A stretch of 64,000 nucleotides of DNA, taken from assembly GCF_016860525.1 (NCBI RefSeq), contig NZ_BNEA01000001.1, forward strand, positions 496,001-560,000, given 5' to 3'. Both the position numbers and the translations under genes were made by a program. Below are positions 1-8,896 of this stretch, one piece after another; the stretch's first letter is position 1; every line of letters begins with the position of its first letter. Below the pieces are notes generated by a model. The model saw nothing but the letters and a program-made list of their open reading frames with translations. It was not told where the DNA came from and did no database searches. The DNA comes from Streptomyces rubradiris (GTDB lineage Bacteria; Actinomycetota; Actinomycetes; Streptomycetales; Streptomycetaceae).

Positions 1-653
1 TAGGCCCGGTACTTGGACCCGATGGCGGCGTGGGTGGAGTGCGGGTCCATCAGGATCGAGTAGCCGGCACCGGCCGCCCAGGCGACCGCCTCCGGTGAGG
101 AGGCGGCCAGCCACACCGGCGGGTGCGGCCGTTGCAAGGGTTTGGGCAGCACCTCGATGTCCTCGAAGGAGTGGAACCGGCCCCGGTGGGTGAGGCGTTC
201 CTGCCGCCAGGCCCCGAGGACGACCTCCACGTTCTCGCGGAACAGCGCGTAGCTGCGTTCGAGGTCGAGCCCGAACACCCGGAACTCGGTGGGGTCGTTG
301 CCGCGGCCCGCGCCCCAGTTGACCCGCCCGCCGGACACCACGTCCAGCAGCGCGATCTCCTCGGCGAGCCGCAGCGGGTGGTGCATCGCGGCCAGCGAGA
401 CGGCGGTGCCGATGCGCAGCCGTTCGGTGCGGGCCGCGACCAGCGCGCCCATCATGCTCACCGACGGGGAGACCGAGTAGGTGGTGAAGTGGTGTTCGGC
501 GAGCCACACCGCGTCGTAGACCCCCGACCGCTCCATGATGTCGATCCGTTCCAGCGCGCGGCTGTAGACGGCCTCCGGTGGTATCCGGCGGCCGGGCCAG
601 GAGAAGAACTGCAGTACGCCGAAGCCGAGCCGTCCGTGGTCCGCTGTCGTCAT
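1..653 (-). CDS. LLM-class (luciferase-like) flavin-dependent monooxygenase, C-terminus cut by window edge
   Basis: About 217 N-terminal residues are visible, from an ATG at 653 to the window edge; no stop is reached, so the gene is partial. It matches bacterial luciferase-like TIM-barrel oxidoreductases that use FMN or F420: a LAEHHF segment near residue 48, then IGTAVSLAAMHHPLRLAEE and GRVNWGAGRG, and later PPVWLAASSPEA. Such enzymes oxidise small organic substrates; the substrate here cannot be told. It follows the ThDP enzyme gene by only 5 bp on the same strand, so the two are very likely cotranscribed and perhaps translationally coupled. Family assignment is secure; specific function is not. 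Confidence 0.88.
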   Translation of the reverse strand, partial: MTTADHGRLGFGVLQFFSWPGRRIPPEAVYSRALERIDIMERSGVYDAVWLAEHHFTTYSVSPSVSMMGALVAARTERLRIGTAVSLAAMHHPLRLAEEIALLDVVSGGRVNWGAGRGNDPTEFRVFGLDLERSYALFRENVEVVLGAWRQERLTHRGRFHSFEDIEVLPKPLQRPHPPVWLAASSPEAVAWAAGAGYSILMDPHSTHAAIGSKYRA

Positions 654-658
654 GCCAG

Positions 659-2863
659 TCACCCCAGTTTCGCCGAGCGCCGGTAGGCCACCTCGGGGTC
701 GGTGAGTACGTTGACGAGGTACGGCTCCCCCGCCGCGAAGGCCCGGCGCAGCGCCGGGGCGATCCGCCGCGGGTCGGTGACGGTCTCGCCCGCCCCGCCG
801 AGCGCCCGGACCACCTGGTCGTAGCGGCTGTCCGGCCTCAGGTCGGCCGCGACGTCCGTGCCGTAGAGCGCGCGCATGGGGTGCTTCTCCAGCCCCCAGC
901 CGCCGTTGTTGCCGACGACCATCACCACCGGCAGCCGGTGCCTCACCAGGGTGTCGACGTCGCCGGCCGAGAAGCCGAAGGCGCCGTCCCCGAGGAGGAG
1001 CACCACCTGCCGGTCCGGGTGGCGCAGCCGGGCGGCGATCGCGTAGCCGATGCCGTTGCCGAGGCAGCCGAACGGGCCCGGGTCGAGCCAGTGGCCAGGC
1101 AGGTGGGAGTCCAGGAGCCGGCCCGCGTACGACACGAAGTCGCCGCCGTCCCCGATGACTACGGCGTCGTGGTCGAGCTGGGCGATCAGTTCCCCGAGGA
1201 CGCGGGCGGGGTGGATGGGCTCACCGGGGTGTTCCAGTTCCGGCCGTTCGGCCGCGCGCAGGGCGCGTTCGCGCGCGCGCAGCCGCCGTATCCACTCCTC
1301 GTGGTCCGCCCGGGGCCCGGACCAGGCCGCCATGCCGTCGAGGACGTGCCGCAGGTCGCCGGCCGGGGCGGCGGCCGTGGGCACGTGCGTGGCGCGCAGC
1401 GCGGGATGGTCCACGGCGTGGACGACGCGCGCGTCGCCGAACCGGCCGAAGGAGAGCCGGAAGTCCAGGGGCGTGCCGGCCACCACGACGACGTCGGCCT
1501 CCTTCAGCGCGTCCCGTGACCGGCTGAACGCCAGTTCGTGCCGGGCGGGCAGACAGCCGCGGCCCTGCCCGTTGGCGAACGTCGGCACGCGCAGCGACTC
1601 GGCGCAGTGGCGCAGCGCCTCCCAGGCCCCGCCCCACCAGACGTCGCCGCCGGCCACCAGGACCGGGCGGCTCGCGGTGGCCAGGAGTTCCGCGGCCTTG
1701 GCGACCTCGTCCGGGTCGGGGGCCGGCGGGACGACGGGGAGCGGAGGGTTCAGGATGGCGCTCGCCCTGCGGTGCATCACGTCGAGGGGGATGTCGAGGA
1801 ACACCGGGCCGCGGTGCGGGGTGGCGGCGGTGGCCGTGAGCGCCCGCAGCTCACCGGGGACGGCATCGGTGCGGGTGACGGTCCGGGCGTCCTTGGTCAC
1901 CGGCGTGACCAGGGGGATGTGGTCGAACTCCTGCAAGGCACCGGAGCCCCAGCGTTTCCGTGCGGCCCGCCCGGCCAGCACCACGACGGGCGCGCCGTTG
2001 GCCTGGGCGGTCGCCAGCCCGCTGATGCCGTTGGTGACGCCGGGCCCGGCGGTGAGCAGCGCCACCGCCGGGCGGCGCCCGAGCCTGGCGCAGCCTTCCG
2101 CGGCGAACACCGCGGTCTGTTCGTGGCGGACGTCGACGATGCGCATCCCGGCGCGGGCCGCGGCGTGCAGGACGGAGAAGATGTGACCGCCCGACAGGGT
2201 GAACAGGGTATCCACGCCGTGCGCCCGCAGGGCGGCGACAGCGAGCTCCCCACCCTCACCCTCGACCCACCGGGGCCCGGCCGGGGCGTCCCTGTCTGCC
2301 CGCCGGCTTCCGGCCGGAGCCACGCCGCCATCGCCCCGCCGGGGGCCGGCCGGGGCCATCTCGCGCTCGCCCCGCCCAGGCCCCGTCAGGGCCACCTCGC
2401 CATCGCCCCGCACGGGCCCGCCCGAGGCCACCTCCCCATGGCCCCGCACGGGCCTGCCCGAGGCCGCCTCCCCATCGCCCCGCACGGGCCTGCCCGAAGC
2501 CACCTCCCCATCGCCCCGCACGGGCCCGGCCGAGACCACTTCCCCATCGCCCCGCACGGGCCCGGCCGAGGCCGTCTCCCCGTCACCCCGCGCAGGCCCC
2601 GTCAGAGCCGTCTCCCCACCGACCCGCCCGGGCCCGCCCGAGGCCACCTGCCCATGGCCCCGCACGGGCCTGCCCGAAGCCGCCTCCCCATCGCCCCCCT
2701 CAGGTCCCGTCAGGCCCACCTCCCCGTCAACCCGACCGGGTCCGCCCGAAGCCGCCTCCCCGTGGGCCCGCCCAGACCCAGCCGAGGCCACCTCTCCATC
2801 CCCTTGCCCCTCGGCCGGCGTGTCGGTGCGACAGCCGCTCGCGCCGGGGTCAGCAGGCGACAT
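659..2863 (-). CDS. Thiamine-diphosphate-dependent acetolactate-synthase-like enzyme with repeat-rich N-terminal extension
   Basis: The last ~540 residues form a complete three-domain ThDP enzyme. The N-terminal PYR domain starts at GELAVAALRAHGVDTLFTL and carries the catalytic glutamate in VRHEQTAVFAAEG. The C-terminal PP domain has the ThDP/Mg motif GDGAFGF with the downstream NNGG. It most resembles the IlvG-like acetolactate synthase group of actinobacteria; benzaldehyde-lyase or 2-hydroxyacyl-CoA-lyase-type chemistry is equally possible. Residues 23-190 are fourteen 12-residue repeats not found in the family. An in-frame ATG at 2359 would give a normal 566-residue protein, and neither start has a good SD, so the extension may not be translated. 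It lies directly upstream of the luciferase-like gene. Confidence 0.8.
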   Translation of the reverse strand: MSPADPGASGCRTDTPAEGQGDGEVASAGSGRAHGEAASGGPGRVDGEVGLTGPEGGDGEAASGRPVRGHGQVASGGPGRVGGETALTGPARGDGETASAGPVRGDGEVVSAGPVRGDGEVASGRPVRGDGEAASGRPVRGHGEVASGGPVRGDGEVALTGPGRGEREMAPAGPRRGDGGVAPAGSRRADRDAPAGPRWVEGEGGELAVAALRAHGVDTLFTLSGGHIFSVLHAAARAGMRIVDVRHEQTAVFAAEGCARLGRRPAVALLTAGPGVTNGISGLATAQANGAPVVVLAGRAARKRWGSGALQEFDHIPLVTPVTKDARTVTRTDAVPGELRALTATAATPHRGPVFLDIPLDVMHRRASAILNPPLPVVPPAPDPDEVAKAAELLATASRPVLVAGGDVWWGGAWEALRHCAESLRVPTFANGQGRGCLPARHELAFSRSRDALKEADVVVVAGTPLDFRLSFGRFGDARVVHAVDHPALRATHVPTAAAPAGDLRHVLDGMAAWSGPRADHEEWIRRLRARERALRAAERPELEHPGEPIHPARVLGELIAQLDHDAVVIGDGGDFVSYAGRLLDSHLPGHWLDPGPFGCLGNGIGYAIAARLRHPDRQVVLLLGDGAFGFSAGDVDTLVRHRLPVVMVVGNNGGWGLEKHPMRALYGTDVAADLRPDSRYDQVVRALGGAGETVTDPRRIAPALRRAFAAGEPYLVNVLTDPEVAYRRSAKLG
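2294..2797 (-). repeat. Fourteen tandem 36-bp repeats, in frame (12 residues each)
   Basis: Fourteen contiguous degenerate units of exactly 36 bp, read on the minus strand as 12-residue blocks such as GEVASGRPVRGD, GEAASGRPVRGH, GEVASGGPVRGD and GEVALTGPGRGE. There are no spacers between units. Divergence is mostly confined to positions 3-7 and 9-12 of the block, and no unit breaks the frame. The array covers the N-terminal extension of the ThDP enzyme frame and ends about 10 residues before its PYR domain. Confidence 0.9.
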
Positions 2864-3136
2864 GGCGGAGGTGTCCGGGGGTCCTGGCGCGGCGGTGTCT
2901 CGTGGTCTGCCGCAGGCACGCGGGTGCCTCGGGTACGAGGTCCGGCGGGCGGACGGCGGGCTCGCGCGGTGGGCTGTCCCGCGGTCCCGGGGCGTCCGGG
3001 GCCGGGCTCACCTCCGCGCGCGGCCGGGTCCACCGGAGCGTTTCGCGGTCCGGCCTCGGCACGGTCTCATGCCGAGGGTTCCGGTAACCGTTCGGGTCCA
3101 CGCCTGCCCCCTTGGTCGGCTGCTGCGGTCGTCGGG

Positions 3137-4417
3137 CTACTCGCGCTGCGTCCCCACCCGCAGCTCGCGGAAGGGCACGTCACGGTCGGCCTCCGGCTCC
3201 CGGGGCAGTCCGAGCACGCGCTCCCCGATGAGGTTGCGCTGGATCTCGTCGGTGCCGCCCGCGATGGACAGCGACTGCACCGACAGGGCCATCTGCTGGA
3301 ACGCCCCCTCGCCGGTGGTCTCGGGGCCGGTCAGCATGCCCTCGGCGCCCAGCAGGGACAGGGCGGTGTCGCGGGCCTGCCGTCCGGTGGCGGAGCCGAC
3401 GAGCTTGCCCAGGGACGCCTCGGGCCCGGGGCGGCGCGCGGCGCGGGCCCGCTGGTTGCGCATGCGGTTGGTCCGCGCCGTCACGTACAGGGCCGCGAGC
3501 CGCTGGCGGACGACGGGGTCCTCGGACCGGCCGAGTTCGCGGGCGAGGGCGATCAGCGCCTCGGGGGTGCGTACTCCCCGGCGGACCCCGGCGGCCCGTT
3601 CCGCCCGGCGGTGTTCCTCGGCGAGTTCGGCGATGGGGCGGTGGAGCATCCCGGCCCGCCGGCCGGGCCGGGCGATGCGCGCGGGCCTCAGGACGCCCCC
3701 GCCGCCCACTTCCTCGCGTTCGTGGGCCAGGCTGGCCACGGCCAGCGGCCAGCCCTGGCCGACGGCGCCGATGACGTGCCCGGCGGGCACCACCACGTCG
3801 GTGAGGAAGACCTCGTTGAAGGTGGCGCGGCCGTTCATCTGCCGGATCGGCCGGATGTCGACGCCGGGCTGGTCCAGGTCGACGACGAACAGGCTGATGC
3901 CCTTGCGTTTGGGGACGGAGGAGTCCGTGCGGGCCAGGGCCAGGCCGCGGTCGGCGTGCTCGGCCTCCCGGGACCACACCTTCTGGCCGTTCAGGATCCA
4001 GCGGTCGCCGTCGCGGTGGGCCCGCAGTTGCAGGCTCGCCAGGTCCGACCCGGCGCCGGGCTCGCTGAACAACTGGCACCAGGACTCCGTACCGGCGGCC
4101 AGCGCGGGGACCCAGCGGCGCTGCTGCCCGGGCGTGCCGTGTTCCAGCAGGACCGGGCCGCCCACCATCTGTCCGACACCACCGGGCGGGCCGATCGCGC
4201 CGGCTTTTCCGATCTCCTCGGTTATCGCCCGGGCCGCCGCGCGGTCCAGGCCGCGGCCGCCCATTCCGAAGGGCCAGGTGGGAAAGGCGTATCCGGCCTC
4301 GGCGAGCGATCTCCACCAGTCGCCGACCGCGAGTTCCTCGCTCCAGTTCTCCCGGAGCCAGTTGCGTATCTCCTGCCGTAGTTCCGCTGTCTGCCCGGAT
4401 TCCCGATTCCCTGTCAC
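3137..4417 (-). CDS. Acyl-CoA dehydrogenase family protein
   Basis: FAD-dependent acyl-CoA dehydrogenase fold, predicted to oxidise an acyl-CoA (or acyl-carrier) thioester at the alpha-beta bond. Visible family landmarks are the FAD/substrate segment CQLFSEPGAGSDLASL, the WILNGQKVWS strand, and the C-terminal signature SIAGGTDEIQRNLIGERVLG. The length of 426 residues is a little above the usual ~380-400. The GTG at 4417 is preferred because GGAGGGG lies 9 nt upstream; an in-frame GTG at 4471 lacks an SD. It is leftward like the ThDP and luciferase-like genes but separated from them by 273 bp, so it may be a separate transcript. Substrate unknown. Confidence 0.9.
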   Translation of the reverse strand: MTGNRESGQTAELRQEIRNWLRENWSEELAVGDWWRSLAEAGYAFPTWPFGMGGRGLDRAAARAITEEIGKAGAIGPPGGVGQMVGGPVLLEHGTPGQQRRWVPALAAGTESWCQLFSEPGAGSDLASLQLRAHRDGDRWILNGQKVWSREAEHADRGLALARTDSSVPKRKGISLFVVDLDQPGVDIRPIRQMNGRATFNEVFLTDVVVPAGHVIGAVGQGWPLAVASLAHEREEVGGGGVLRPARIARPGRRAGMLHRPIAELAEEHRRAERAAGVRRGVRTPEALIALARELGRSEDPVVRQRLAALYVTARTNRMRNQRARAARRPGPEASLGKLVGSATGRQARDTALSLLGAEGMLTGPETTGEGAFQQMALSVQSLSIAGGTDEIQRNLIGERVLGLPREPEADRDVPFRELRVGTQRE

Positions 4418-4767
4418 CTGCCGGACCCCTCCGAGGACTTCGGTCGCCCTGTCCGCCGTCTGCCGCACCACGGAAACCCCATGATCTGATGTGGGAATCC
4501 GGGCCCTCGGACGACAGGACCCTCGTGCACGTGTATCGGGTGTGCGAAACGGTGAAACCCGGGCCGGGGTGAAAGAGGATCACTGGTTGCCCGGTACAGC
4601 CAGTCTAGGGTCGGGCCGGGCCCAGGCCGATACGGAATCCAATTGATCGTCTTTTTTGGCTCATATCGTTCAGTGGGGCGATGTCCCGTCCACGCGGGGC
4701 CTTTTTCCGTCAGCGAGGGGCCTTTTCCGCCAGGGCGGACGGGATGCGTTCCCGGCCGGTGCCGCGC

Positions 4768-6012
4768 TCATACCGCCGCGCGCCGCACCGAGGCGCGCAG
4801 CAGGAGCGTCCCGGGCAGGCAGACGGCGAGCACGGTGGGCGCGACGGCCCACCAGCCGTCGGCCGCCAGCACCGCGAAGCTGACCAGGGGCGGGCCGAGC
4901 AGCGAGCCGAGGCTGCCGACCTGGGCCAGGAGCCCGTTGGCGAGATCGATGTCGGCGGAGTCCGCGACGACGGCGGGGATCATCGCGAACGCGGCGGCGA
5001 CGACGAGTTCGTTGGCCAGTGCCACGAGGACCGCGCCGGCGGCGGCGAGGCCGGTGCCGCCCCAGTGCAGGAAGGCGACGGCCGTGCCCAGCGGCATCAG
5101 CAGCGCGCCGGTGAACAGCCGGCGCACCGGCACCCCGCGCCGCAGCAGCCAGCCGCTGAGGAAGCCGCCGACGGTGCCGGTCAGCGAGACGGCCCCGGTG
5201 AGGGTGCCCGCCACGGACGTGGGCACGTGGAGGACCTCGTGCAGGTAGGTGGGGAGCAGGGACACCACCGCGACGATGGTGCCGCTGGCGGTGGCGAAGC
5301 CCAGGGACAGCAGGAAGGGCCGCGACAGGCGGCGCACCGCGCGCCGGTCGAGGGACGGCGCGGCTGCTCTTGGGGCCGGCTCCCCGGCGGACGCGGTCCG
5401 CCCGCCGCGCGCGAGGACGGCGGCGGCCCCGGCGACGAGCAGGGCGCACGCCTGGGCGACCAGCCAGGTGCGCCAGCCGAGGAACGCCGACAGCACCCCG
5501 CCGAGGAACAGCCCCAGCGCCAGGCCCACCGGGAAGTACGTCCCCCACACGGCGAGCGCGGTCATCCGCCGGGGCCCGCCGCCCATGGCGATGATGAGCG
5601 CCGGGGCGGCCACGACGACGGCGACGTACCCGATCCCTTCCACCAGGCGCGCGCCCAGCAGTGGCCAGAAGTGGCCGGCCCGTGCCTCCAGCAGCCCCGC
5701 CGCCGCCATGACGACGCAGCCGGCCGGCAGGGCCCTGCGGGGTGCCGTGCGGGCGACGAGATAGCCGACCGGCAGCCCGAGCACGGCGGCGACCGCCGTG
5801 ATGGAGGAGGTGACCAGCGAAACCTGGTCGAGGGAGAGGGTCAGCGCGGCGCGCAGGTCCACCGCGATCGGGGCGATCTTGCCGAGCCCGGTGGCCGCCA
5901 GTATCCCGCAGCCGTACAGCAGCGCGAACCGCGCCCAGTACGCCGAGGGTCCTGGGAATTCGGCGGCCTCCGGCTGCCCGGTCCGGACAGCGTCGTCTGC
6001 GTCGCTCTTCAC
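4768..6012 (-). CDS. MFS transporter (CynX/NimT-like 12-TM)
   Basis: A 414-residue major facilitator with about 12 hydrophobic segments in two halves joined by a basic loop (GGRTASAGEPAPRAAAPSLDRR). The first helix is in ARFALLYGCGILAATGLG and the half-repeat loop 2-3 reads GYLVARTAPRRALP. The GTG at 6012 is chosen because AGGTGA lies about 8 nt upstream; extending to the TTG at 6081 adds a non-hydrophobic tail without an SD. It probably moves a small anionic or neutral metabolite made or used by the flanking enzymes. It diverges from the AICAR-transformylase-like gene across a 464-bp gap. Confidence 0.87.
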   Translation of the reverse strand: MKSDADDAVRTGQPEAAEFPGPSAYWARFALLYGCGILAATGLGKIAPIAVDLRAALTLSLDQVSLVTSSITAVAAVLGLPVGYLVARTAPRRALPAGCVVMAAAGLLEARAGHFWPLLGARLVEGIGYVAVVVAAPALIIAMGGGPRRMTALAVWGTYFPVGLALGLFLGGVLSAFLGWRTWLVAQACALLVAGAAAVLARGGRTASAGEPAPRAAAPSLDRRAVRRLSRPFLLSLGFATASGTIVAVVSLLPTYLHEVLHVPTSVAGTLTGAVSLTGTVGGFLSGWLLRRGVPVRRLFTGALLMPLGTAVAFLHWGGTGLAAAGAVLVALANELVVAAAFAMIPAVVADSADIDLANGLLAQVGSLGSLLGPPLVSFAVLAADGWWAVAPTVLAVCLPGTLLLRASVRRAAV

Positions 6013-6476
6013 GGGCCGGTCACCTGACGGGTCGGGGATACACGGAACCCGGAGCCTATCCGGGGCACTGCCGGGCGGCAAGGCGCCATACGAGTGCCCT
6101 TCAGGCAGGGAGTTGACACACTGTCAGGCACCTGGAATTCCCCCCGACCGCGAAGAAGCGGACAACGGTCATCGGAATGCGCGGTCCGCCGGGCGGGCGC
6201 GGTCGTACGCCCGCGGACCGGCGGCGGGACATACGCCCGTCGCGGCCGCATTCCGGTCGGCTCCACGAAATGCCCGGCCGACGGGCGGGGTTGACGGCTG
6301 TGTGAGGGCCCGGTTTCCTGGAACGCGGGCACGACCGGGGCCCGCGGAACGTCCTGGCGATACCGCTCGGCGAAAAGGAGCGGAACGGCTCCGCGGCCTT
6401 CTTCTCGAACTCCCCGCACAGCTCACGCGAAAGACGCCGCGCGACCGGCGTCGGTATTTCCTCCGGAGAGGCGGTC
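6013..6476. other. Intergenic region between divergent MFS and formyltransferase-like genes
   Basis: No convincing gene was found; short frames here have no SD or family signal. A TTGACA hexamer at 6113-6118 overlaps a perfect inverted repeat and is the best promoter/operator candidate. GGAGAG at 6462-6468 is the SD for the gene starting at 6477. Confidence 0.5.
6114..6126. promoter_or_regulatory. Candidate operator: TGACA-CAC-TGTCA
   Basis: A perfect 5-bp inverted repeat with a 3-bp centre, overlapping a TTGACA -35-like hexamer in the divergent intergenic region. It could control either the leftward transporter or the rightward formyltransferase operon. No -10 matches well, and no regulator gene is adjacent. 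Confidence 0.35.
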
Positions 6477-7667
6477 ATGGTCGGTGACCCTGCGCGTTGG
6501 CGTCTGAAGTACGGTCTCAATCCCCAGCAGCGCGACGCGGTGGCCCAGCCGTCCGACGGCGGCCCCCTGCCCTTGTCCGTCCTGTGCGGCACGCCCTCCG
6601 TCGTGAACCTGCTGGACGCCTTGCAGGGCTGGCAGCTGGTACGGGAGGCGAGCCGGGCGCTGGACCTGCCCGCGGCGGCGTCCATGAAGCACGTCTCCCC
6701 CGCCGGCGCGGCCGTCGCCGGCGAGGTCGACCCGGTCGCCCGGGCCACCTTCCGGCTGGGCGACGCCGAGGTGTCCGGCCCCGCGTCGGCCTACGCCCGG
6801 GCCCGGGACTGCGACCCGCGCTCCTCCTACGGCGACCTGGTGGCCCTGTCGCATCCCGTCGACCGGGACACCGCGGCCCTCCTGGCCCGGGTCGTCTCGG
6901 ACGGCGTCATCGCACCGGACTTCGAGCCGGGCGTGCTGGAGGTGCTGGCCCGGAAGAAGCGCGGCGCCTTCCTCGTCCTGCGGGTGGACCCCGCCTACGA
7001 GCCGCCCGCCCGTCAGGTCAGGGACGTGTTCGGGGTCCGGATCACGCAGGAAGCCGACCCGCTGGTGATCGGCCCCGGCACGCTGGCCGAGGGCACCGCG
7101 GGCGGCACGCCGCCGACCCGGCAGCAGGTGCGGGACGCCGTGCTCGGGCTGATCACCGTGCGGTACACCCAGTCCAACTCGGTGGCGTACGTCCACGACG
7201 GGCGCACGATCGGCATCGGAGCGGGCCAGCAGTCACGGGTGGACTGTGTGCGGCTGGCCGGGGAGAAGGCCGACCGCTGGCGGCTGCGGCGTCACCCGCT
7301 GCCGGCCGGGGCCCGGTTCCCCGGCTCGATGACGGTCCAGGACCGCGTGAACAGCGTGATGCGGCTGATCGAGGGGGAGCCCGGCTCCTGGTCCGGCGCG
7401 GATCAAGCGGACCGTCAGATCGCCGGTCTGCCCGCCAAGCCGCTGGATCCCGCCGAGAAGAGCGCCTGGCTGGCCGGGCACACACCCTGCACCCTCGTCT
7501 CCGACGCCTACCTGCCCTTCCGGGACAACGTGGACGTCGCGGCCGCGCACGGGGTGCGCTGCATCGTCGAGGGCGGCGGGTCGGCGCGCGGCCAGGAGGT
7601 CGCGGCGGCCTGCGAGGAGCACTCCATCACCCTGGTCCGTACCGGACTGCGGCTGTTCTGCCACTGA
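6477..7667 (+). CDS. Stand-alone AICAR-transformylase-like (PurH C-domain) protein
   Basis: A 396-residue protein that is only the AICAR formyltransferase half of bifunctional PurH; the IMP cyclohydrolase (MGS-like) half is missing. It begins LKYGLNPQQ as that domain does and keeps SMKHVSPAGAAV, which includes the catalytic Lys-His pair. RYTQSNSVAY, GIGAGQQSRVD and DAYLPFRD are also present, as is a C-terminal IVEGGGSARG. The family transfers a formyl group from 10-formyl-tetrahydrofolate to an amine. A complete purine pathway would use full PurH elsewhere, so this copy may serve a specialised formylation. The SD GGAGAG precedes the ATG. It is followed 14 bp later by a PLP enzyme, suggesting an operon. 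Confidence 0.88.
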   Translation: MVGDPARWRLKYGLNPQQRDAVAQPSDGGPLPLSVLCGTPSVVNLLDALQGWQLVREASRALDLPAAASMKHVSPAGAAVAGEVDPVARATFRLGDAEVSGPASAYARARDCDPRSSYGDLVALSHPVDRDTAALLARVVSDGVIAPDFEPGVLEVLARKKRGAFLVLRVDPAYEPPARQVRDVFGVRITQEADPLVIGPGTLAEGTAGGTPPTRQQVRDAVLGLITVRYTQSNSVAYVHDGRTIGIGAGQQSRVDCVRLAGEKADRWRLRRHPLPAGARFPGSMTVQDRVNSVMRLIEGEPGSWSGADQADRQIAGLPAKPLDPAEKSAWLAGHTPCTLVSDAYLPFRDNVDVAAAHGVRCIVEGGGSARGQEVAAACEEHSITLVRTGLRLFCH

Positions 7668-7681
7668 ACCGCGGAGGCGCT

Positions 7682-8896
7682 GTGGAAGCGGAGGCACCGG
7701 ACGGCACACGGCTCGCCGCGCCGGCGGCGGACCACCCCGTGGCGCCCGGATTCGACGACATCACCATCGAGGCGCTGCTGGCGCGCCGGACGCTCAAGTG
7801 GGGACGGCACGGCGGGGAGGTGCTGGGCGCCTGGGTCGCGGAGATGGACTTCCCCGTGGCCCCCGCCGTGCGCGAGGCCGTGCACGAGGCGGTGGAGCGC
7901 GGCGAGACCGGCTATCCGCTGCGTGACATCCGCACCGGGCTGCCGTCCGCCTGCGCCGACTGGCTGGCCCGTACCTGCGGCTGGACGGTACCGGCCGAGC
8001 GGATCTTCCTGATCCCCGACGTGCTGACGGGGGTCGGCCTCGGCATCAGCGCCTACAGCCGCCCGGACAGCGCCGTGGTGGTCCCCACCCCCGCCTATCC
8101 GCCGTTCCTGGAGGTCGTGTCGGCGCTGGGCCGGCGCGCCGTCGAGGTGCCCCTCGTCCCGGACGGCGCACGGCGCGTCCTGGACCTCGACGCCATCGGC
8201 GCCGCGCTGGCCGGGGGCGCGGGAACCGTGCTGCTGTGCAACCCGCACAACCCGCTGGGCAGGGTGTTCACCCGGCCCGAACTCCGCGCGCTGGGCCGCT
8301 GCGTGGCCGCGCACGGCGCGCGGGTCGTCGCCGACGAGATCCACGCCCCGCTCACCTACCCCGGGCACCCCCACGTCCCGTACGCCTCCGTCTCGCCGGA
8401 GGCCGCCGGTCACACACTGACCCTGGTGTCCGCCGCCAAGGGCTGGAACATAGCCGGGCTGAAGTGCGCGCAGGCCGTGCTGACCAGCGACCGCGACGTC
8501 CGGCGGTGGCGGGCCCTGCCGTTCCACTCCCGGCACGGGGCCAGCACCCTGGGCATCGCGGCGAACATCGCCGCCTACCGGGCGGGCGACCCGTGGCGCC
8601 GCGAGGCGGTGCGCTATCTGGACGGCAACCGCCGCTTCCTGGCACGGGTGCTCGGCGAACGGCTCCCGCAGGCGCGCTACTCGATGCCGGAGGCGACCTA
8701 TCTGGCGTGGCTGGACTGCTCCTTCGCCGGCCTGGACGACCCGGCCGGCTTCCTGCTGCGCGAGGCCCGCGTCTGCCTGAGCGACGGGGCCTTCTTCGGT
8801 GCGGCCGGGCGGGGGTTCGTACGCCTCAACTTCGCCACGTCGCGCCGGATCCTCGAACGCGTCACCACCGCCCTGGTCGAGGCGCTGGCACCATGA
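7682..8896 (+). CDS. PLP-dependent aminotransferase, MalY/PatB-like
   Basis: Fold-type I PLP enzyme of 404 residues resembling MalY/PatB cystathionine beta-lyase-like aminotransferases: an N-terminal WVAEMDFPVAPAV segment, the substrate/PLP aspargine loop in LLCNPHNPLGRV, VVADEIHAPLTYPG, and the PLP lysine in SAAKGWNIAGLK. It could act as a C-S lyase or an aminotransferase; sequence alone does not decide. The GTG at 7682 follows GGAGG and gives the normal family length; the same frame runs open far upstream inside the previous gene, but that part is not coding. It sits 14 bp after the formyltransferase-like gene and probably shares its transcript. Confidence 0.9.
   Translation: MEAEAPDGTRLAAPAADHPVAPGFDDITIEALLARRTLKWGRHGGEVLGAWVAEMDFPVAPAVREAVHEAVERGETGYPLRDIRTGLPSACADWLARTCGWTVPAERIFLIPDVLTGVGLGISAYSRPDSAVVVPTPAYPPFLEVVSALGRRAVEVPLVPDGARRVLDLDAIGAALAGGAGTVLLCNPHNPLGRVFTRPELRALGRCVAAHGARVVADEIHAPLTYPGHPHVPYASVSPEAAGHTLTLVSAAKGWNIAGLKCAQAVLTSDRDVRRWRALPFHSRHGASTLGIAANIAAYRAGDPWRREAVRYLDGNRRFLARVLGERLPQARYSMPEATYLAWLDCSFAGLDDPAGFLLREARVCLSDGAFFGAAGRGFVRLNFATSRRILERVTTALVEALAP

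Noticed and set aside
2294..2797. CRISPR array
   Set aside because: The 36-bp units are contiguous with no unique spacers, degenerate, and in frame with a protein; no cas genes are present.
1538..4484. Very long plus-strand open frames opposite the ThDP and acyl-CoA dehydrogenase genes
   Set aside because: They are mirror readings of clear family members on the minus strand; their translations are Pro/Arg/Gly-rich with no domain signal. High G+C makes antisense frames stay open.
4694..4735. Two similar copies of a roughly 20-bp GGGGCCTTTTCCG-type sequence after the MFS gene
   Set aside because: Only two imperfect copies, without inverted symmetry or a clear role; probably a chance or minor duplication.
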